This document shows positions 9,759-18,830 of a DNA stretch of 64,000 bases, in pieces (the first letter of the stretch is position 1; each line of letters begins with the position of its first letter). The stretch comes from Acinetobacter sp. WC-141 (lineage in GTDB: Bacteria; Pseudomonadota; Gammaproteobacteria; Pseudomonadales; Moraxellaceae): contig NZ_AMSS01000020.1 of the NCBI RefSeq assembly GCF_000313935.1, positions 24,064-88,063 of the forward strand, given 5' to 3'. Under the pieces are notes generated by a model that was given only the letters and a program-made list of their open reading frames with translations, made no database searches and had not been told where the DNA came from. A program made the position numbers and the translations under genes.

Positions 9759-10577
9759 ATGAATAATAAAACTCCTCTCTCGACTCAACCGCTTATTGAA
9801 GTGAAAAACTTGAGTTTTAATCGAGGGGAACGCGTCATTTATGACAATATTAGTTTAAATATACGTCGAGGCCAGATTACGGCCATTATGGGACCTTCTG
9901 GTACAGGTAAAACAACTTTATTACGTCTGATTGGTGGACAGCTAGTTCCAGATCAAGGGGAAGTTTTACTCGACGCTAAAGATATTGCCAAAATGTCTCG
10001 TCAGGAACTTTTTTCCGCCCGTGCACGTATGGGCATGTTATTTCAGAGTGGAGCTTTATTTACGGACATGTCCGTCTATGAAAATGTAGCGTTCCCAATT
10101 CGAGCGCATACAAAGCTTCCTGAAAATCTCATTGCTGAACTGGTTGCATTAAAACTCGAATCAGTGGGTCTACGTGGTACTGAACAATTAATGCCGACCG
10201 AACTTTCAGGTGGTATGAATCGTCGTGTAGCATTGGCTCGCGCGATTGCACTTGATCCCGATTTAATCATGTACGATGAACCTTTTGCGGGTCAAGATCC
10301 GATTGTAAAAGGTGTTTTGACACGTTTAATTCGTTCATTACGTGAAGCGTTAGATTTAACAACAATTATTGTTTCGCATGATGTTGCAGAAACATTATCC
10401 ATTGCTGACTACATCTATGTGGTAGCTGAAGGAAAAATTCAGGGAGAGGGTACACCTGAAGAGTTGCAAAAACATGCTTCTCCATTTGTACACCAATTCT
10501 TAACAGGTTCGGCAGAAGGACCGGTTGAATACCAGTTTAGTCCTCAAGCTTATTTAAATAACGAGGTTCGTCCATGA
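9759..10577 (+). CDS. mlaF: Phospholipid ABC transporter ATP-binding protein MlaF
   Basis: MlaF is the cytoplasmic ATPase of the MlaFEDB complex, which moves phospholipids between the inner membrane and periplasmic MlaC to keep outer-membrane asymmetry. The start at ATG 9759 gives 272 aa; an upstream TTG at 9702 lies before the promoter. Walker A GPSGTGKTT, signature LSGGMNRRVALARA, Walker B LIMYDEPFAGQDP and the switch His in IIVSHD are present. The stop overlaps the mlaE start (ATGA), so the two are translationally coupled. Confidence 0.96.
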   Translation: MNNKTPLSTQPLIEVKNLSFNRGERVIYDNISLNIRRGQITAIMGPSGTGKTTLLRLIGGQLVPDQGEVLLDAKDIAKMSRQELFSARARMGMLFQSGALFTDMSVYENVAFPIRAHTKLPENLIAELVALKLESVGLRGTEQLMPTELSGGMNRRVALARAIALDPDLIMYDEPFAGQDPIVKGVLTRLIRSLREALDLTTIIVSHDVAETLSIADYIYVVAEGKIQGEGTPEELQKHASPFVHQFLTGSAEGPVEYQFSPQAYLNNEVRP

Positions 10578-11353
10578 ATACGATTGCCTGGTTAGGTAGA
10601 CTCGTTATTGAGCGGATTCGAGGCATTGGTGCTGCGGCACATATGCTATTGCAGATTATTTTTTCATTTCCTACCAAGGGTGGTTTTGGTCGTTTTGGTT
10701 ACCAAATGCATCGGGTAGGTGTGATGTCCTTACTTATTATTACCGTTTCTGGTTTGTTTATCGGTGCGGTTCTTGGCTTGCAGATGTATAGCATTTTGGT
10801 CACTTTCGGTGCTGAGTCGATGTTGGGTACAGCGATTTCGTTAACGCTACTCCGTGAGCTTGCTTCTGTGGTTGCTGCATTGCTATTTGCAGGACGAGCA
10901 GGTTCTGCATTGACTGCCGAAATTGGTTCAATGAAGCAAAGCGAACAGCTTGCCAGTATGGAAATGATTGGTGTTGACCCTTTAAAGCAAATCGTATCAC
11001 CACGTCTTTGGGCAGGTATTGTCAGTTTGCCAATGTTAACTGTGATATTTGCAGCCATTGGTATTATTGGCGGCAAGATGGTCGGTGTTGACTTTTTAGG
11101 TGCTGATGAAGGCTCCTTCTGGAGTGGTATGCAAAATACAGTGCGTTTCGGGCATGACATTTTCAATGGCACAATTATTAAAAGTATTGTTTTTGCTTTG
11201 ATTTGTACATGGGTTGCTGTTTATCAAGGCTATGCCTGTGATCCGACACCAGAAGGCATTGCAACGGCAATGACCCGGACGGTTGTGTATTCTTCATTAT
11301 GTGTTTTAGGTTTTGATTTCGTGTTGACTGCGGTCATGTTCGGAGGGATTTAA
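10574..11353 (+). CDS. mlaE: Phospholipid ABC transporter permease MlaE
   Basis: MlaE is the inner-membrane permease of the Mla complex (259 aa, usual length), with five or six hydrophobic segments. Family motifs include FIGAVLGLQMY, LLRELASVVAALLFAGRAGSA and EIGSMKQSEQLASMEMIGVDP. It overlaps mlaF by four bases and its TAA shares one base with the mlaD ATG. Confidence 0.96.
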   Translation: MNTIAWLGRLVIERIRGIGAAAHMLLQIIFSFPTKGGFGRFGYQMHRVGVMSLLIITVSGLFIGAVLGLQMYSILVTFGAESMLGTAISLTLLRELASVVAALLFAGRAGSALTAEIGSMKQSEQLASMEMIGVDPLKQIVSPRLWAGIVSLPMLTVIFAAIGIIGGKMVGVDFLGADEGSFWSGMQNTVRFGHDIFNGTIIKSIVFALICTWVAVYQGYACDPTPEGIATAMTRTVVYSSLCVLGFDFVLTAVMFGGI

Positions 11354-12036
11354 TGAAATCACGTAGTAGTGAACTGGCCGTTGGTATCTTTGTTATTATC
11401 TTCGGTATTGCATTGTTTTTCTTAGCAATGAAAGTGAGTGGGCTTGTTGGTACTAACTTAAGTGATAGTTATACCATGAAGGCTCAGTTTGATAACGTCA
11501 ATGGGCTAAAGCCACGTGCTAAAGTAACAATGAGTGGTGTTACAATTGGCCGTGTTGATTCAATTACACTTGATCCGGTTACGCGTTTGGCTACCGTAAC
11601 ATTTGGTTTAGATGGAAAGTTGACAAGTTTCAATCCTGAACAATTAAAAGAAGTTCAGAAGAATGCACTGGAAGAGTTGCGTTATAGCTCAGATTATACT
11701 CAAGCTTCTCCAGAGCAACAAAAAGCAATGGAACAGCAACTGACCAGTAACATGACCTCCATCACAAGTATTGATGAAGATGCTTATATAATGGTAGCAA
11801 CCAATGGTTTGTTGGGTGAGAAATATTTGAAAGTCGTACCTGGCGGTGGTGTGAACTACCTGAAACGAGGCGACACGATTTCAAACACTCAAGGAACTAT
11901 GGATTTAGAAGATTTAATTAGTAAGTTTATTACTGGTGGTGGGGCTGGTAAAGTTGCTGCCGGTTCAAGCTCAGCAGAAGCGAGTGCTCCTGCAAGCACT
12001 AATAAAGATAGTGCTGAAGCCTCATTTGTTGAGTAA
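11353..12036 (+). CDS. mlaD: MCE-domain lipid-binding subunit MlaD
   Basis: MlaD is anchored by one N-terminal transmembrane helix (about residues 8-28) and its periplasmic MCE domain forms the hexameric ring through which lipids pass to or from MlaC. MCE features are seen around QFDNVNGLKPRAKVTMSGVTIGRV. A roughly 50-residue insertion relative to compact MCE domains lies at about residues 90-140 (LTSFNPEQLKEVQ...SPEQQKAMEQQL), and the C-terminus is Ala/Ser-rich. An insertion of this kind is typical of Acinetobacter MlaD as I recall it. At 227 aa it is longer than E. coli MlaD. Confidence 0.95.
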   Translation: MKSRSSELAVGIFVIIFGIALFFLAMKVSGLVGTNLSDSYTMKAQFDNVNGLKPRAKVTMSGVTIGRVDSITLDPVTRLATVTFGLDGKLTSFNPEQLKEVQKNALEELRYSSDYTQASPEQQKAMEQQLTSNMTSITSIDEDAYIMVATNGLLGEKYLKVVPGGGVNYLKRGDTISNTQGTMDLEDLISKFITGGGAGKVAAGSSSAEASAPASTNKDSAEASFVE

Positions 12037-12062
12037 AAGATTATTTGAAGGAGTGGTTCCTA

Positions 12063-12704
12063 GTGAATACGTTGTTTAAACAAACCCTGACAGCAAGTCT
12101 TTTGTCTACCATGATTGCAGGTACAGCGTTTGCTGCACCTTCAGAAGCACCACCTGATTTTATCAAGCGTGTTGCTGATGGTTTGATTGCTCGTTTGAAA
12201 GCTGATCATGCAAAATTGCAAAGTAATCCAGCATTAGTGAAGAGTATCGTACGTCAGAATTTAGACCCGTATGTTGATTCACAAGCCTTTACACGCATTG
12301 TAATGGGTACTTATGCGACAAATCAGTATAGTACAGCGGCGCAACGTGCTCAGTTTGAAACAAACTTCCGTAATACATTAATTGAAAATTACGGTAGTGC
12401 ATTTGCTAAATATACGAATCAAAGCTATACCATGCGCCCTTACAAGGCAACTGCGGGTAAAAACCCAGTAGTGACCTTGGACTTTAGTCATAACGGCGAC
12501 AAAATTCCTGTATCTTTCCAGTTAGCTGATAAAGGTACACAATGGAAAATCCGTAATATCAATGTTTCTGGTATTGATTTAGGTTTACAGTTCCGTAATC
12601 AGTTTGCTGCAACCGTGAAACGTAATGGTGGCGATTTGAATAAAGCAATTGCAACCTTCCAACCGGATGCAGACGCTGCTGTTAATCAGAACAAACAAAA
12701 ATAG
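12063..12704 (+). CDS. mlaC: Periplasmic phospholipid-binding protein MlaC
   Basis: MlaC shuttles phospholipid between outer-membrane MlaA and the inner-membrane complex. The start is GTG 12063 (213 aa), 9 nt after GAAGGAG; the upstream TTG 12045 lies before that site. The Sec signal peptide is clear (hydrophobic core LTASLLSTMIAGTAFA, cleavage after AFA). The mature domain has the DPYVDSQAFTRIVMG and NFRNTLIENYGSAF motifs of the Tol_Tol_Ttg2 family. Confidence 0.95.
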   Translation: MNTLFKQTLTASLLSTMIAGTAFAAPSEAPPDFIKRVADGLIARLKADHAKLQSNPALVKSIVRQNLDPYVDSQAFTRIVMGTYATNQYSTAAQRAQFETNFRNTLIENYGSAFAKYTNQSYTMRPYKATAGKNPVVTLDFSHNGDKIPVSFQLADKGTQWKIRNINVSGIDLGLQFRNQFAATVKRNGGDLNKAIATFQPDADAAVNQNKQK

Positions 12705-12714
12705 TAGGTGAAGA

Positions 12715-13002
12715 GTGGTTCAGTATCTCAACCAACAATTGGTTGTTTCGGGAAAAATTGATTTTGATAATGCGGAACAACAGTATCAAGCAGGTTTAGC
12801 TATCATTAAGAAGCAGCAAAGCTTTCCTCTGGTGGTAGATTTAACAGAGCTTGAGCATGGCAGTACCTTGGCATTGGCTGTTTTAGTTCAATGGTTGCGA
12901 GTGACTCCACAAAAAGCTGGTTTGCATTTGAAAAATGTACCCGAAAAAATGCTGAAGATCATTCAGGCCTGCCATCTGCAGGAAGATCTACATTTGATCT
13001 GA
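12715..13002 (+). CDS. mlaB: STAS-domain protein MlaB
   Basis: MlaB binds MlaF in the cytoplasm and supports assembly and activity of the ABC complex. The 95-residue STAS domain starts at GTG 12715 after AGGTGAAG. The region LVVDLTELEHGSTLALAVLVQWLR corresponds to the STAS core with its conserved Ser/Thr loop. It is the last gene of the operon, ten bases after mlaC and just before a terminator. mlaA is not in this window. Confidence 0.92.
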   Translation: MVQYLNQQLVVSGKIDFDNAEQQYQAGLAIIKKQQSFPLVVDLTELEHGSTLALAVLVQWLRVTPQKAGLHLKNVPEKMLKIIQACHLQEDLHLI

Positions 13003-13020
13003 TATTCAAGATGTAAAAAA

Positions 13021-13046
13021 AGCACCTATATTTAGGTGCTTTTTTA
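13021..13046 (+). terminator. Intrinsic terminator of the mla operon
   Basis: Stem AGCACCTA/TAGGTGCT with loop TATT is followed by a T run and preceded by a run of A, so it may also serve the convergent corA-like gene. Confidence 0.85.
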
Positions 13047-13075
13047 TGCTTTGGACTAGCATTTTATTACAACGC

Positions 13076-14089
13076 TTAAATCCATTTTTTCCAGCGGAAA
13101 TAAATAATAGGGCCAATAAAGAAACCGATAATAATCAGTAAAACGATGATGAAACTGGTCGTACCGTGTGCAAAAGGCAATACATCTGTATTCATCCCGT
13201 AGATGCTGGCAATAAGCATGGGAGGGGCCAACATACTTGGTAAAATCGAGAATCGACGAATCGTGTCATTCTGCTCGGTATTAATGAATCCAGACGTCGT
13301 ATCAAGCAAGAATCGTACTTTTTGGAATAAGAAAGCATCATGTTCTACGAGTGAGCGGACATCTTCACTCAGTTCTCGAATATCAGCATCGTAAATATGA
13401 CTGCCTAACGCACGTGGACGCGATAAAAAAGTAAGAACACGTCGTAAATCAATTAAACACAGCTGCGCTTTTCCTAGCATATCTTCTTGTTGAGCTAGCC
13501 GTGTAATCATGTCATCAAGATCTAGAATTTGTTCACGTTGGTGATTGTTAAGAACCTCTGTCGAGTATTTTTCTAAATCTTTGTGGATATCTTCTAAGAT
13601 ATCCGCAAGTTCATCGAGTTTTGCTTCAAGAAGACCTAATAAAATCCATGTTGGATCTTTATAGTCCATGTCATAGTCATTGCGGCGGGCGCGTGCACGG
13701 AAAGCGCGAAAAGCAACTAATTTCTCTCCTCGCATCGTGAAGAGACGGTCTTTATGTAAAATAAATGCGACCGTTTGTACCATTGCTAAAATGTGTGATG
13801 AATCTTCTGCGTCACCATCCACTTGATAGTTTTTATTTTTCGTTAAAAAATAAGTACTGATATGCAAAATTCCATCATCATCACGGTAAAATCGTGCAGA
13901 GGATGAAATATCTTCAAGCGACTTTAGTGTAGGTAAATTTTGGTCATAGGCATCTAGTACCCATTGTTGCTCTTCTTGCGAGGGTGCAATAAGATCAAGC
14001 CAGACTAATTCGGGATGTAGATCAAATCCACCATTGATGGTGGCATCTTCCAGACTTCCGCGTTCTGTGGCATAAAAGGCTTCAAGCAT
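13076..14089 (-). CDS. CorA-family divalent cation transporter
   Basis: This is an inner-membrane Mg/Co-type channel of the CorA family. The start is ATG 14089 (337 aa), supported by GAGGAAA about 9 nt upstream; an in-frame ATG at 14161 adds 24 basic residues without a ribosome site. The large cytoplasmic domain is acidic and helical, followed by two C-terminal transmembrane helices with the hallmark YGMN loop (SIYGMNTDVLPF) and a basic tail RWKKWI. The substrate (Mg, Ni, Co or Zn) cannot be told from sequence. Confidence 0.93.
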   Translation of the reverse strand: MLEAFYATERGSLEDATINGGFDLHPELVWLDLIAPSQEEQQWVLDAYDQNLPTLKSLEDISSSARFYRDDDGILHISTYFLTKNKNYQVDGDAEDSSHILAMVQTVAFILHKDRLFTMRGEKLVAFRAFRARARRNDYDMDYKDPTWILLGLLEAKLDELADILEDIHKDLEKYSTEVLNNHQREQILDLDDMITRLAQQEDMLGKAQLCLIDLRRVLTFLSRPRALGSHIYDADIRELSEDVRSLVEHDAFLFQKVRFLLDTTSGFINTEQNDTIRRFSILPSMLAPPMLIASIYGMNTDVLPFAHGTTSFIIVLLIIIGFFIGPIIYFRWKKWI

Positions 14090-14247
14090 GTGTCTTTTTT
14101 CCTCACGCAGTCTGATGGAAATGGATGGGTGTATTTTAGACAAGGATTTGCCGAAAAACACTTGCCAATACGCTATTTTGCAAAAAAAAACTCTATCGAT
14201 AGTTTAGTTTGTCAGCATGACAGTTCAATAAAACGGTTTTTTACACT

Positions 14248-14829
14248 ATGAATTCAATTTGTATTTTCTGTGGTTCATCTCTTGGTTCAAACCCAATTTT
14301 CCAACAAATTGCCAAAATTACTGGTGAGGCTATTGCAAAACAAGGTAAGACCTTGGTTTATGGCGGCGGTCGCTCAGGCTTAATGGGCGTTGTCGCTGAT
14401 AGTGCCTTGCAAGTAGGTGGACAAGTCATTGGCGTGATTCCTCGTGCTTTGGTCGATCGTGAGTTAGCTCATCCGGGCTTAACCAAATTATATGTGGTCG
14501 AAAATATGCATGAGCGCAAAACCAAAATGGCGGACCTCTCCGATGGTTTCATTGCTTTACCTGGTGGTGCGGGTACATTGGAAGAAATCTTTGAACAATG
14601 GACGTGGGCACAATTAGGTATACACCAAAAGCCATGTGCTTTCTTAAATGTAGCTGGCTTTTATGAAGATTTACTTAAAATGATTCAAGGGACGGTGGAT
14701 AATGGATTTAGCCAAGCACGATTCGTTGATAAATTGATCGCATCAGACCAAATTGAAGACATTCTTCAACAATTTGAGCAATATCAGGCTCCTGCTCCAA
14801 AATGGACAAATGCAGATGTTCAACCATAA
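14248..14829 (+). CDS. LOG-family nucleoside-5'-monophosphate phosphoribohydrolase
   Basis: This TIGR00730/LOG family protein cleaves the N-glycosidic bond of nucleotides or cytokinin-type ribotides. The 193-residue length is normal. The Rossmann-like start ICIFCGSSLGSNPIF, YGGGRSGLMGVVAD, and the catalytic signature HERKTKMADLSDGFIALPGGAGTLEEIFE are complete. Upstream are palindromes CTATCGATAG (14193-14202) and TGTCAGCATGACA (14210-14222). It probably forms an operon with the Nudix gene 14 bp downstream. Confidence 0.92.
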   Translation: MNSICIFCGSSLGSNPIFQQIAKITGEAIAKQGKTLVYGGGRSGLMGVVADSALQVGGQVIGVIPRALVDRELAHPGLTKLYVVENMHERKTKMADLSDGFIALPGGAGTLEEIFEQWTWAQLGIHQKPCAFLNVAGFYEDLLKMIQGTVDNGFSQARFVDKLIASDQIEDILQQFEQYQAPAPKWTNADVQP

Positions 14830-14843
14830 ACGAGGTTAAATAA

Positions 14844-15242
14844 GTGAAAACAATTACGGTCGCTGCTGCAGTGATCTTGAATGAGCAAAATCAGTTGTTG
14901 CTTGTGAGAAAGCGTAATACCCATGCTTTTATGCAAGTCGGTGGTAAGCTGGAACCCAATGAGGCGCCAGAGATTACAATGCAACGAGAAATTTTAGAAG
15001 AAGTTGGAAGTTCTTGTGTAATTGAGCAATTTCTTGGTCGTTTCGAAACAGCGGCTGCCAATGAGCCAGACCATATTCTGGTCAGTCATTTATATCTTGT
15101 TCAGCTCGATCAGGCACCTAAAATTGCAGCCGAAATTGCAGAAATGAAATGGGTTGATTTAAATGATTCAGAAACGCACCTTGCACCATTAACCCGTGAA
15201 ATTGTTATTCCTTGGTGTGAGCAGCATTTATCTACAGTTTAA
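14844..15242 (+). CDS. Nudix hydrolase
   Basis: This 132-residue protein starts at GTG 14844 after CGAGGTT. The Nudix box is intact: GKLEPNEAPEITMQREILEE fits Gx5Ex7REUxEExGU, so pyrophosphatase activity on a nucleoside diphosphate derivative is expected; the substrate is unknown. Being next to the LOG gene suggests a nucleotide clean-up role. Its stop is only 5 bp from the stop of the convergent comF, with no terminator between. Confidence 0.9.
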   Translation: MKTITVAAAVILNEQNQLLLVRKRNTHAFMQVGGKLEPNEAPEITMQREILEEVGSSCVIEQFLGRFETAAANEPDHILVSHLYLVQLDQAPKIAAEIAEMKWVDLNDSETHLAPLTREIVIPWCEQHLSTV

Positions 15243-15247
15243 TCGTT

Positions 15248-15877
15248 TTAACTGGTCAAAGTTGCCGCTAAACAAGCGGCATGGATAGATGTGCAACCTA
15301 ATTGTTGAAGTGCTTGACTGAGCGCATGAATAGAGCTTCCCGTGGTTATTACGTCATCAATAATAAGAACACGGCGATAACGCCGTTTTTCTTGAGAAAG
15401 CGCAATAAATTGTTGCTCAATATTCTCAAAGCGTTCCAGTCGAGAAAGCCCTTTCTGCGAATGTTCAGCAAGACGTTGTACGGGCTGCCAAACAGGTATT
15501 TTTAATTGCTTGCTTAAGATATTGGCGAGTAACAATGACTGATTAAAACCACGTTCAATTAAACGTTGATTCGAAATAGGCATAGGCACAATAGCTTGTA
15601 CTTTGGGAAATTTTAATTGTTTTAAAATTTCACCTAATAAGATTTGATAATGTAATTTTTGTTCATATTTAAACTGCTGAATGATCCGGCTAACTGGATA
15701 AGCATAATCACAGGCCACAAGAACTGATTGATCATTGCGTTGAATTGTTTGTTTAAGCCAAGGTAACTGCTTCCAACAATCCTTACAGAGTGAATGTTTT
15801 TCTCGTACACCTGACTCACATAATAAGCAAGGCGAGAGCAATTGAATAAGATACTGTGGGTTTAAGAAACTAAACAT
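15248..15877 (-). CDS. comF: ComF-family phosphoribosyltransferase-like protein
   Basis: ComF is needed for DNA uptake in naturally competent bacteria, where it is thought to work with single-strand DNA handling proteins in the cytoplasm; Acinetobacter species are competent. The protein (209 aa) has an N-terminal Cys4 zinc-finger pattern (CLLCESG...LCKDC) and a C-terminal PRPP-binding motif VLIIDDVITTGSS. It overlaps the end of recG by 8 bp, so the two are cotranscribed. Confidence 0.92.
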   Translation of the reverse strand: MFSFLNPQYLIQLLSPCLLCESGVREKHSLCKDCWKQLPWLKQTIQRNDQSVLVACDYAYPVSRIIQQFKYEQKLHYQILLGEILKQLKFPKVQAIVPMPISNQRLIERGFNQSLLLANILSKQLKIPVWQPVQRLAEHSQKGLSRLERFENIEQQFIALSQEKRRYRRVLIIDDVITTGSSIHALSQALQQLGCTSIHAACLAATLTS

Positions 15878-17915
15878 ACGCGTAGCGAGGTGCTTCCGGA
15901 AGCCAACGTTTTAATAATGCATCTGCTTGTTCTGGATAATCCTTTAAGACTTGCTGAGCTACATAATGAGCTTGACTGAGTAAGTGATCATCACGCTCTA
16001 AACGAGCAACTCTAAACCCCATATCCCCAGTTTGTTTAGTGCCCAGTAATTCACCTGGTCCGCGTAACTCAAGATCTTTTTCTGCAATCACAAAGCCATC
16101 ATTACTTTCTCTTAAAATAGAAAGTCTTTCTTGCCCATTTTGAGAAAGAGGCGTTTTGTATAAAAGTACGCAAAAGCTGGCTTGAGCTCCTCGACCTACG
16201 CGACCGCGTAATTGGTGTAGCTGAGAAAGTCCTAAACGCTCAGCATTTTCAATGACCATAATAGAAGAGTTGGGAACATCTACCCCAACTTCAATCACTG
16301 TCGTTGCGATAAGAAGCTGTAACTCATTATTTTTGAACGCTTGCATGACCGACTGTTTTTCGTCAGCTTTCATTTTGCCATGTACTAAGCCAATATTGAG
16401 CTCAGGAAAGCGCTCTTTCATTTCTTGATAGGTGGCTTCTGCTGCTTGAGCATCGAGAGTTTCAGACTGTTCAACCAGTGTGCACACCCAATAGGCCTGT
16501 TTCCCATCTCTACAATTCGAAGCAATTCGTTGCAGTACTTCCTCACGACGATCAAGTGGGATCGTAACGGTTTGAATTGGAGTACGGCCTGGTGGCAACT
16601 CATCAATAATTGATGTGTCTAAATCGCCATATGCGCTCATTGCTAGTGTTCTTGGAATCGGGGTGGCTGTCATCACGAGTTGATGTGGGGTGAATTGCTC
16701 AGCACCTTTATTACGTAAAGCTAAACGTTGGTCTACACCAAAACGATGTTGTTCATCAATGATTACTAGCCCTAATTTAGCGAAGCCAACATTGTCTTGA
16801 AATAGGGCATGTGTACCAACAATAAGTTCCGCGTGGCCTTCTTTAATCTGTTGTTCTGCTTGGGCACGGGCTTTGCCTTTTTGTTTGCCAGATAGCCACG
16901 CAACTGTAATACCTAATGGTTCAAACCAACGTTTAAAATTCAAATAGTGCTGTTCTGCAAGAATCTCAGTCGGGGCCATTAATGCAACTTGCCAATCGGC
17001 TTCTAATGCATGGCAAGCTGCTACAGCCGCAACTAAGGTCTTTCCGGCACCTACGTCACCTTGTACTAGGCGCAGCATAGGTTGGTTCTGCTTTAAGTCG
17101 CTCAAAATCTCTTTAGATACACGTTTTTGTGCATTGGTCATTTGAAAAGGTAAAGCTTCTAAAAGCTTTTTAGCTAATATTTTACTGCTTGAGAAAGCTG
17201 GGGATGCAATTTGACGAATATAAGCACGGCGATTAAGCAAACTAATCTGGTGTGCAACCAGTTCTTCAAAAATAAGTCGTTGTTGGGCTGGGTGTGAACC
17301 TTGGGCCAACTGGAGCATATTGGCATCAACAGGAGGCTCATGAATGTAATACAAAGCCTCTTTAAGCGCATAGCCATTGGTATATTTTTTAGGGAGCAGC
17401 TCTGGTAAAGCATCACTATGATGCTTTAAAGCTTGTTTTACATATTCACGTAATTTGGGCTGAGTTAGTCCGTCCGTGCTTGGATAAATTGCTGTAAGCT
17501 GGGTCTTAGGTAGAGGCGTATGTTCATGGATGAGCTGAATTTCAGGATGATACATCTCAAGGCCGCGAGCACCTACGCGAACTTCACCAAAAATACGTAA
17601 GCGATGACCAGGTTTTATTTTGTCAGTCAGGTTTTTATAAATATGATAAAAGCGTAAGGTGACTTTACCGAATTCATCCTGAACCAAGGCTGCCATAGAT
17701 TTTCGTTTTCCCGGAGGGAAATCAATTGATCTGACCTCGCCTTCGAGTAAATAGCTACGTCCAACCACAAGTTGATTCATTGGAATAATCGTACTGCGGT
17801 CTTCATAATCACGTGGCAGATGAAACAGTAAATCATCTGTGGTAAAAATATTTAGTTTTTCGAGCAGGGCTGCTGAAGCCGATCCAACGCCTTGTAACTG
17901 ATGGACTGAAGTCAT
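15870..17915 (-). CDS. recG: ATP-dependent DNA helicase RecG
   Basis: RecG remodels stalled replication forks and Holliday junctions. The 681-residue protein has an N-terminal wedge/OB domain (to about residue 200), then helicase motifs: GDVGAGKT (Walker A), MAPTEILAEQHY, DEQHRFG (DExH), MTATPIPRTLA, and the C-terminal ATTVIEVGVDVPN and QLRGRVGRG motifs. The start ATG 17915 is preceded by GAGGGGAC. Its coding start is 20 bp from the divergent SDR gene. Confidence 0.97.
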   Translation of the reverse strand: MTSVHQLQGVGSASAALLEKLNIFTTDDLLFHLPRDYEDRSTIIPMNQLVVGRSYLLEGEVRSIDFPPGKRKSMAALVQDEFGKVTLRFYHIYKNLTDKIKPGHRLRIFGEVRVGARGLEMYHPEIQLIHEHTPLPKTQLTAIYPSTDGLTQPKLREYVKQALKHHSDALPELLPKKYTNGYALKEALYYIHEPPVDANMLQLAQGSHPAQQRLIFEELVAHQISLLNRRAYIRQIASPAFSSSKILAKKLLEALPFQMTNAQKRVSKEILSDLKQNQPMLRLVQGDVGAGKTLVAAVAACHALEADWQVALMAPTEILAEQHYLNFKRWFEPLGITVAWLSGKQKGKARAQAEQQIKEGHAELIVGTHALFQDNVGFAKLGLVIIDEQHRFGVDQRLALRNKGAEQFTPHQLVMTATPIPRTLAMSAYGDLDTSIIDELPPGRTPIQTVTIPLDRREEVLQRIASNCRDGKQAYWVCTLVEQSETLDAQAAEATYQEMKERFPELNIGLVHGKMKADEKQSVMQAFKNNELQLLIATTVIEVGVDVPNSSIMVIENAERLGLSQLHQLRGRVGRGAQASFCVLLYKTPLSQNGQERLSILRESNDGFVIAEKDLELRGPGELLGTKQTGDMGFRVARLERDDHLLSQAHYVAQQVLKDYPEQADALLKRWLPEAPRYAYV

Positions 17916-17935
17916 GTCCCCTCAACGAGTTTTCT

Positions 17936-18751
17936 ATGCATATATTATTTATCGGTTATGGTAAAACATCTCAGCGTGTTGCTAAACAACTATTTGAGAA
18001 AGAACATCAAATTACCACAATCAGCCGTAGTGTAAAAACGGATAGTTACGCAACCCATCTTGTTCAAGATATCTTTAAACTCGATTTAAGTAAAATCGAA
18101 CCTATAGATGTTGTATATATTTTACTTTCTCCAAACGAGAGTACGGTTGAGGGCTACCAACATACTTATGTAGATAGTATTGAACCGATTCGAGATGCAA
18201 TAAAAATACATCCAGTAAAAAAAATAATCGTAGTGTCGTCTACACGGGTATATGGTGAAAATGCAGGGGAGATCATTGATGATTTTAGTGAAATTCAACC
18301 AAGTGATGCACAAGGCCATATCTTGCGTAATATGGAGTTGCTTTGGCAGAAATATTATCCAAAACAAAGTGTAATTATTCGCCCAACTGGCATTTATGGC
18401 ACTTCCATAGCCCGCTTGAAGAAAATGGCTGAAAATAGTCAAAGTTATCCAAATATTCATTATAGTAATCGAATACATATTGATGATTTAGCAAGATTTT
18501 TAGCCTTTATAGTCGACTATGAAACTGATCAAGCGAGCTATATTGTCACTAATAATCAACCATTGCCGTTGCATGAAGTTATCGTGTGGTTTCAAAAACA
18601 ACTGGGATTGCCAAAGTTAACTTTAGAATCGAACCAAACTTCAGGTAAAAGAATTTATGCGAAACATTTGCCTGCAACAGGTTTTCAACTAGAACATCCA
18701 ATTTGCTTTAATGACTATCTATTATGTTTAAATGTTCATGGTACAAAATAA
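17936..18751 (+). CDS. NAD(P)-dependent epimerase/dehydratase-like SDR protein
   Basis: This 271-residue extended SDR protein resembles YeeZ-type proteins. The N-terminal Rossmann loop is IGYGKTSQRVA, VVSSTRVYGENAG carries the Ser/Thr and Tyr of the active-site region, and IIRPTGIYGTSIARL is a substrate-side motif. The usual YxxxK lysine is not evident, so catalysis may be altered. Start ATG 17936 has a weak CGAG site. There is almost no room for a promoter outside recG. Confidence 0.8.
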   Translation: MHILFIGYGKTSQRVAKQLFEKEHQITTISRSVKTDSYATHLVQDIFKLDLSKIEPIDVVYILLSPNESTVEGYQHTYVDSIEPIRDAIKIHPVKKIIVVSSTRVYGENAGEIIDDFSEIQPSDAQGHILRNMELLWQKYYPKQSVIIRPTGIYGTSIARLKKMAENSQSYPNIHYSNRIHIDDLARFLAFIVDYETDQASYIVTNNQPLPLHEVIVWFQKQLGLPKLTLESNQTSGKRIYAKHLPATGFQLEHPICFNDYLLCLNVHGTK

Positions 18752-18830
18752 TATTTTGATTAAACTTTAAATAAGAATAGAAATACCTGATGAGGCAACC
18801 AAATTGCCGATAAAGATAAAAAGGTTGAAA

